The translations under genes were made by a program, and so were the position numbers. This document shows, piece by piece, positions 13,010 through 15,345 of a stretch of DNA of 15,345 nt. Each line of letters opens with the position of its first letter. Position 1 is the stretch's first letter. The notes under the pieces were generated by a model, which saw only the letters and a program-made list of their open reading frames with translations, was not told the origin of the DNA and did not search any database. Source of the DNA: UPXZ01 sp047973025 (GTDB lineage: Bacteria; Bacteroidota; Bacteroidia; Bacteroidales; Paludibacteraceae); contig JBKEBE010000136.1 of NCBI GenBank assembly GCA_047973025.1, positions 1 to 15,345 on the forward strand, in the 5' to 3' direction.

Positions 13010-13573
13010 ATGAGGAACAATTTCAATCCATGGCATCACGTATCGCCCGGCGACAACATACCGGACATTGTTAACGGTATTATCGAGATACCGAAAGGCA
13101 TTCGCGCCAAATACGAATTGGATAAAGAGAGTGGATTACTAAAATTAGACCGCGTGCTGTATTCATCTGTCTATTATCCGGCAAATTACGGATTTATTCC
13201 ACAAAGCTACGGCGAAGACAAAGACCCCTTGGACATCCTTATCCTTTCGCAAATCGAAGTTGTACCGCTTTGTATCGTGCCGGCTAAAATCATAGGCGTG
13301 ATGCGGATGCTTGACAATGGCGAAGCGGACGACAAAATCATTGCCGTGGCTGCCGGCGATCCGAGTGTGAACCATTACAACGACATATCGGAACTTCCAC
13401 CACACATGATTACCGAAACGATGAGTTTCTTTGAAGACTATACAAAATTGGAAGGGAAAACGGTAACGGTCGAAAAGTACTTTGACAAACAAACGGCTGT
13501 TGGAATTCTGGAAGACGCTTTCAAACTGTATCAAGAGCATTTTGGCGCGTTGCACAAGTGGTTTTTCGGATAA
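13010..13573 (+). CDS. ppa: Inorganic pyrophosphatase, family I
   Basis: The enzyme hydrolyses pyrophosphate to two phosphates in the cytoplasm, pulling biosynthetic reactions such as nucleic-acid and aminoacyl-tRNA synthesis forward. The 187-residue protein has the family I layout: IEIPKGIRAKYELDK (25-39), YPANYGFIPQSYGEDKDPLDILIL (56-79) with metal-binding D70, D72 and D75, and GEADDKIIAV around 103-112. In the signature D-x-D-P-x-D the second residue, usually small, is Lys here. The C-terminal EKYFDKQTAVGILEDAF is a familiar end for Bacteroidota members. It is the second gene of a likely bcp-ppa operon and converges on the deacetylase with a 7-nt gap. Its probable terminator lies inside that opposing gene. 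Confidence 0.93.
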   Translation: MRNNFNPWHHVSPGDNIPDIVNGIIEIPKGIRAKYELDKESGLLKLDRVLYSSVYYPANYGFIPQSYGEDKDPLDILILSQIEVVPLCIVPAKIIGVMRMLDNGEADDKIIAVAAGDPSVNHYNDISELPPHMITETMSFFEDYTKLEGKTVTVEKYFDKQTAVGILEDAFKLYQEHFGALHKWFFG

Positions 13574-13595
13574 AGAATCGTTACAGTAATTCTTT
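13572..13595. repeat. AT-rich inverted repeat between ppa and the deacetylase
   Basis: AAAGAAT (13572-13578) and ATTCTTT (13589-13595) form a 7-bp inverted repeat spanning the two convergent stop codons. It is too AT-rich to be a strong terminator and may be chance. Confidence 0.3.
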
Positions 13596-14492
13596 CATCG
13601 TTTTGAATTGATAGTTTTTCTGTTTCCAAAACGCAATTTCATCTTCATACAAGTCTCGGGCTGCAAGTCCGAGATTTTTTTGTTTCAGACGGCGACGAAG
13701 CACGTCTGACAGCAAATAAGAGACAATATTTCCGGCTCGTTTTTCAGTTTTCAGATGCAGACTTTCTTCTTCAATAAGCTCGTTGGGATGAATAAGGAAA
13801 TTGATGGGTTTATTCGTATTTTTTGTTTCTTGATACAAAAAAAGTCGTGTCGCCTTGTTTAGCGCGGGAGAGATTCGCATAAATGTCCCGATGTACGGGA
13901 AAGCGAAAGATGATACCGGAATCTCGAATAACGTGGAGTTTCCTTTTCTTGCCAAATTATTTTCGGCGGTAAAATAGGGTGTTCTCGGTGCTTTGAGCCA
14001 AGCCAGTTTTTTCTTACTGCCGAGCGACATAAACATATCGACGCGTTGTGGAGCAACCGAACTGTCAATTCTGAAACCTGTTTCAATCAATGCCGGTGGC
14101 GTAAATTCGTTTACCCGCAACGCCGGCGCTCGAAACGAAACCACTTCTTCGCCGGCAATATCTTCCAGTATTTTTTTTGCTTCGGAAAGATGCCTTTTTT
14201 GCTCATCGAGACTCATCGTGTCGAACGCCTTCCGGTGGTCGTGCGTCAAGCCGTGGCAAGCCACTTCGTGTCCGTAGGGTTGAACCATCCGCACAATTTC
14301 GGGACACTCTTTTGCAAAATCAGCGATGAAAAAGAAAGTGGCTTTTACATCGTATTTGGCGTACAAGTCCAGCAAGCGGGGCATCCCTTCTTTCCGCACC
14401 TTTACGCCGGTTTCGGCACGCAAGCCACCATTGACAATAGAAGTTGTTTCCACGTCGTTGGTTAGCAGGCAGGTATTTTTTAAATCGGTCAA
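13581..14492 (-). CDS. Polysaccharide deacetylase family protein (NodB-like)
   Basis: The 303-residue protein has the NodB-homology motifs of carbohydrate esterase family 4. TNDVETT (11-17) carries D13, the likely catalytic or metal Asp; VKATFFFIADFAKECPEIV (49-67) follows; then HEVACHGLTHDH (75-86) with the metal pair H80 and H84; and FRAPALRVN (120-128) with R121. Such enzymes remove acetyl groups from N-acetylated sugars in polysaccharide, peptidoglycan or glycolipid; the substrate here is unknown. There is no signal peptide, so it probably acts in the cytoplasm. No ATG fits: upstream in frame to the fabH stop the only usual start is TTG at 14492-14490, and later ATG codons would remove the first motif. 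It follows fabH by 24 nt in the same frame, so they are probably co-transcribed. Confidence 0.85.
   Translation of the reverse strand: MTDLKNTCLLTNDVETTSIVNGGLRAETGVKVRKEGMPRLLDLYAKYDVKATFFFIADFAKECPEIVRMVQPYGHEVACHGLTHDHRKAFDTMSLDEQKRHLSEAKKILEDIAGEEVVSFRAPALRVNEFTPPALIETGFRIDSSVAPQRVDMFMSLGSKKKLAWLKAPRTPYFTAENNLARKGNSTLFEIPVSSFAFPYIGTFMRISPALNKATRLFLYQETKNTNKPINFLIHPNELIEEESLHLKTEKRAGNIVSYLLSDVLRRRLKQKNLGLAARDLYEDEIAFWKQKNYQFKTMKELL
13651..13681 (+). terminator. Rho-independent terminator of bcp-ppa, inside the opposing gene
   Basis: TCTCGG (13654-13659) pairs with CCGAGA (13669-13674) around a 9-nt loop, extendable outward through a G-T and two A-T pairs, and is followed by seven T (13675-13681). 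Orientation fits transcripts of ppa. It lies about 80 nt past the ppa stop, within the coding sequence of the deacetylase on the other strand. Confidence 0.75.
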
Positions 14493-14516
14493 AATCGTTC
14501 TATTTTTTTGTGAAAT

Positions 14517-15345
14517 TTAAGCCCATTTGATAAGCGACGCACCGTAAGTCCAGCCGCTTCCCACAGCCGCGAAAAGTACAATGTCTCCTTTTTTCAGCTT
14601 ACCCGATTTTTTGGTTTCGTCAAGCAGGATGGGAATCGTTCCCCCCGAAGTATTGGCGTATTTGTCCATATTGGTCATCACTTTTTCAAAGGGGAGTCCG
14701 ATGATTTCTGCTGTTTTTTGCAGAATGCGGATGCTGGGCTGGTGCGGAATCATCAAGTCAATGTCATTTACGGACAATCCTGTATCTGCCAACACCTGAT
14801 TGATGGCTTTGGGAAGCACTTTTACCGCAGATTGAAAGACCATTTTCCCATTCATCCGAAAATACTGTTCATTCATATTCGACTCCGTCAGCGGATTTTC
14901 GGAACCACCTGCCGGAACGGTAAATCCCAACATTTCTTCAGACGTGTCGGTGTAAAGTCGGTAAGCCAGAAATCCTTCGGTAACGTTGGCGTGCGAAATC
15001 ACCGCCGCACCGGCTCCATCTCCGAAGAATATAGCGTCTCTCCTACTCCAATCGGTTATTTTGGAAAATGTATCGGCACCGATAACCAGCACATTGTTGT
15101 AAACACCCGAAGCTATGTATTGCGATGCCACCGACATTCCAAACAAGAAACCGCTGCATACGGCAGCCAGATCGAAAGCCGCCGCGTTATAAGCCTTTAA
15201 CTTGTGTTGTACGAACGCTGCTGTAGACGGCGCTTTACGGTCGGGTGTGGCGGTCGCCACAATGATTAAGTCAATGTCTTTCGGTTCTAATCCGGCATCT
15301 TTTACCGCTCGCATTCCCGCTTCTGTAGCCAAATCGCTCGTGGCT
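14517..15345 (-). CDS. fabH: Beta-ketoacyl-ACP synthase III (FabH), N-terminus outside the window
   Basis: FabH condenses acetyl-CoA, or a branched acyl-CoA, with malonyl-ACP to start fatty-acid synthesis in the cytoplasm. The frame is open to the window edge. Visible residues begin ATSDLATEAG, so roughly the first 50 residues of a protein of about 330 are missing; the TTG at 15332 is internal, not a start. The catalytic triad is present: Cys in AAVCSGFLFG (codon 15158-15156), His in IPHQPSIRIL, and Asn in YANTSGGTIP 30 residues later, as in E. coli FabH. GDGAGAAV and the end VGSGWTYGASLIKWA also match. Bacteroidota often carry more than one FabH, and whether this copy is the main housekeeping one cannot be told. 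The deacetylase gene follows on the same strand. Confidence 0.92.
   Translation of the reverse strand, partial: ATSDLATEAGMRAVKDAGLEPKDIDLIIVATATPDRKAPSTAAFVQHKLKAYNAAAFDLAAVCSGFLFGMSVASQYIASGVYNNVLVIGADTFSKITDWSRRDAIFFGDGAGAAVISHANVTEGFLAYRLYTDTSEEMLGFTVPAGGSENPLTESNMNEQYFRMNGKMVFQSAVKVLPKAINQVLADTGLSVNDIDLMIPHQPSIRILQKTAEIIGLPFEKVMTNMDKYANTSGGTIPILLDETKKSGKLKKGDIVLFAAVGSGWTYGASLIKWA

Noticed and set aside
14046..14465. 139-codon plus-strand frame inside the deacetylase
   Set aside because: It is antisense to the NodB motifs and has no promoter or homology I can see.
1..15345. Defence island, prophage, toxin-antitoxin or biosynthetic gene cluster
   Set aside because: Apart from the IS630 fragment and the LRR pseudogene, every recognisable gene is housekeeping, transport or a single exported enzyme; no set of genes forms an accessory system.

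Overview
The window reads as a chromosomal segment of a member of the Bacteroidota, most likely order Bacteroidales. The evidence is a secreted nuclease with a C-terminal type IX secretion sorting tail, a BspA-like leucine-rich-repeat gene, no strong Shine-Dalgarno sequences, and repeated TAnnTTTG -7 boxes, often with TTTG about 18 bp upstream, which is the promoter pattern of this phylum. The genus cannot be fixed from the sequence; a Dysgonomonadaceae- or Porphyromonadaceae-like organism is an inference.

Layout. (1) 1-1250 is decayed accessory DNA: the 3' end of an IS630-family transposase runs into a BspA-like LRR gene that lacks its N-terminus and has a 1-nt frameshift near its 3' end. 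(2) 1530-2110 holds a small DUF4395 membrane protein on the minus strand, with inverted repeats in and upstream of its promoter. (3) 2329-4087 holds the RNase P RNA gene rnpB, followed within 25 nt by a YihY/BrkB-family membrane protein; this pair converges on the Na+/H+ antiporter nhaA. (4) 5452-6025 is mostly non-coding and ends in tRNA-Leu(UAG) with its own promoter and terminator. (5) The T9SS-exported nuclease gene is divergent from mtaB, and mtaB is followed by hisF. (6) 10280-10831 is a minus-strand cluster: tRNA-Ser(CGA), a 67-residue zinc-ribbon-like protein, then tRNA-Pro(GGG). (7) gdhA, then a bcp-ppa pair, point rightward. (8) A polysaccharide deacetylase and fabH (cut by the window edge) lie on the minus strand and converge on ppa.

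Functional links. Three genes concern RNA processing: rnpB makes the RNA that matures tRNA 5' ends, the three tRNA genes are its substrates and encode no CCA end, and MtaB modifies tRNA at A37. gdhA (ammonia assimilation), hisF (an ammonia-using step of histidine synthesis), bcp (peroxide reduction), ppa (pyrophosphate hydrolysis) and fabH (start of fatty-acid synthesis) are core metabolism. NhaA and the YihY protein act in the inner membrane, and the nuclease outside the cell.

I see no defence system, CRISPR array, prophage or biosynthetic cluster. The more interesting signals are small. They are a terminator for ppa embedded in the opposing gene, a deacetylase with only a TTG start in the same frame as fabH, a 21-bp-phased repeat upstream of gdhA, a tRNA/zinc-ribbon/tRNA arrangement, and the IS-damaged LRR gene.
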